Below are positions 12,792-13,782 of a stretch of DNA of 13,782 nt, piece after piece. Location of the stretch: the NCBI GenBank assembly GCA_021156345.1, contig JAJNDJ010000003.1:1-13782 (forward strand). The letters are read 5' to 3'. This DNA comes from Rubrobacteraceae bacterium. GTDB lineage: Bacteria > Actinomycetota > Rubrobacteria > Rubrobacterales > Rubrobacteraceae. Position numbers and translations under genes: made by a program. The notes beneath the pieces were generated by a model, which ran no database searches, was not told the origin of the DNA, and worked only from the letters and a program-made list of their open reading frames with translations. The stretch's first letter is position 1. Each line of letters opens with the position of its first letter.

Positions 12792-13782
12792 TAGCCCACC
12801 TCCGATGGTACGCCGAGCTCCGAAGGCGAGGCGAACCTGCCCATTACGGCCGTCGCAGCGGCCACTGCGGGGCTGACCAGGTGTGTCCTGCCGCCCTTGC
12901 CCTGCCGTCCCTCGAAGTTGCGGTTCGAGGTCGAGGCGCAGCGCTCGCCGGGCTGCAGTATGTCGGGGTTCATGCCGAGGCACATCGAGCACCCCGCGTT
13001 GCGCCAGTCGAAGCCGGCCTCCGTGAAGATGTCAGCGAGTCCCTCATCCTCGGCTTGCTTTTTTACGCGCATAGAACCAGGGACCACCATCGCCCTTATG
13101 CCTTCCTTGACCTTGTGGCCTTCCAGGACGCCGGCGGCGGCGCGCAGGTCCTCGATGCGGGCGTTGGTACACGACCCGAGGAAGACGGTATCTACATCTA
13201 TTTCCCGGATGGGGGTGCCCGGTTGGAGCGCCATGTACTTGAGCGCCCTCTCGTGACCATCGTTCTGCGGCTCGGGGACCTCGCCGTCGAGCGGAACGGT
13301 CTGCGCCGGGGTCGTGCCCCAGGAGACGTAGGGAACCAGGTCCTCGGCCTGGATCACCACCTCCTTGTCGAACTCGGCGCCCTCGTCGGTCGGGAGTTTC
13401 TTCCACTCCTCGACAGCCCGCTCCCAAGCCTCGCCTTTTGGAGCATACTCCCTGCCTTCGAGGTATTCGAAGGTCGTCTCGTCCGGCGCCACGAGGCCTG
13501 CCCTGGCCCCTCCCTCGATGGACATGTTGCACACCGTCATACGACCCTCCATCGAGAGCTGTCTAACAGCCTCACCCCTGTACTCTATGACGTGCCCGAC
13601 CCCGCCGCCCGTCCCGATGCGGTTCAGGATGCCGAGCATGAGGTCCTTGGCCGTGACGTCCGCGGGAAGCTCGCCCTCGACGATGACGGCCATGGTCTTC
13701 GGCCTGTTCTGGGTGAGCGTCTGGGTGGCGAGGACGTGCTCGACCTCGCTCGTCCCGATGCCGAAAGCGAGCGCGCCGAACG
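12791..13782 (-). CDS. leuC: 3-isopropylmalate dehydratase, large subunit (5' part beyond window)
   Basis: Catalytic subunit of isopropylmalate isomerase, carrying the 4Fe-4S cluster. About 330 C-terminal residues are visible; the frame is open to the right edge, starting in [20 protein letters not shown], which is internal in LeuC. An ATG at 13693 (MAVIVEG) is therefore an internal Met, not the start. Cluster ligands are present: one cysteine in [13 protein letters not shown] and the CxxC pair in [13 protein letters not shown]. Other landmarks are [44 protein letters not shown] and [27 protein letters not shown]. This is the E. coli-like LeuC type with a separate LeuD. It overlaps leuD by one base, a standard leuCD operon. 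Confidence 0.97.
   Translation of the reverse strand, partial: FGALAFGIGTSEVEHVLATQTLTQNRPKTMAVIVEGELPADVTAKDLMLGILNRIGTGGGVGHVIEYRGEAVRQLSMEGRMTVCNMSIEGGARAGLVAPDETTFEYLEGREYAPKGEAWERAVEEWKKLPTDEGAEFDKEVVIQAEDLVPYVSWGTTPAQTVPLDGEVPEPQNDGHERALKYMALQPGTPIREIDVDTVFLGSCTNARIEDLRAAAGVLEGHKVKEGIRAMVVPGSMRVKKQAEDEGLADIFTEAGFDWRNAGCSMCLGMNPDILQPGERCASTSNRNFEGRQGKGGRTHLVSPAVAAATAVMGRFASPSELGVPSEVG

Noticed and set aside
12792..12992. Upstream extension of the leuD frame to give 262 residues
   Set aside because: The extension is inside leuC in another frame, is Arg-rich, and LeuD homologues are about 195 residues; GGAGG precedes the GTG at 12791.

Overview
The window is high-GC DNA with dense, mostly well-spaced genes, frequent GTG/TTG starts and strong GA-rich Shine-Dalgarno sequences. 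Gene content (F420-type luciferase-family oxidoreductase, HisKA_3 kinase with NarL-type regulator, actinobacterial-style VOC protein, many alpha/beta hydrolases) together with a mutS gene suggests a deep-branching actinobacterium, most like Rubrobacter. That assignment is inference from protein character, not from a search. No transposase, integrase, CRISPR array, tRNA or rRNA was seen; this looks like chromosomal backbone.

Layout, left to right. (1) 1-1866, minus strand: a promoter, a yybP-ykoY manganese riboswitch, a cation/Ca2+ exchanger, then the first 196 codons of mutS, which runs off the left edge. (2) 2037-4212: a nucleoside hydrolase (+) whose stop lies 5 bp from the stop of a convergent membrane-anchored alpha/beta hydrolase (-), which has its own promoter and an inverted repeat at the predicted transcription start. 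(3) 4315-7260: a Bcp-type peroxiredoxin (+), then three minus-strand genes: an unrecognised 171-aa protein, an alpha/beta hydrolase and a tandem-DUF427 protein. (4) 7467-10518: a sensory block with a NarL/FixJ response regulator (+), a blue-light LOV-domain histidine kinase (-) whose 3' end overlaps the regulator's 3' end by 53 bp, a 586-bp divergent gap, and a Crp/Fnr-family regulator (+). (5) 10616-12168, minus: a VOC-fold protein and a luciferase-like (LLM) oxidoreductase, separated by a 34-bp perfect palindrome and an intrinsic-type terminator; the LLM gene has a good promoter with an inverted repeat against its -35 box. (6) 12204-13782, minus: leuD and most of leuC, the isopropylmalate isomerase pair of leucine biosynthesis, overlapping by one base.

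The parts most worth following are the Mn2+ riboswitch that may govern both the exchanger and mutS, and the LOV kinase/response-regulator pair arranged tail-to-tail with overlapping ends. All functional calls come from reading motifs; no database search was run.
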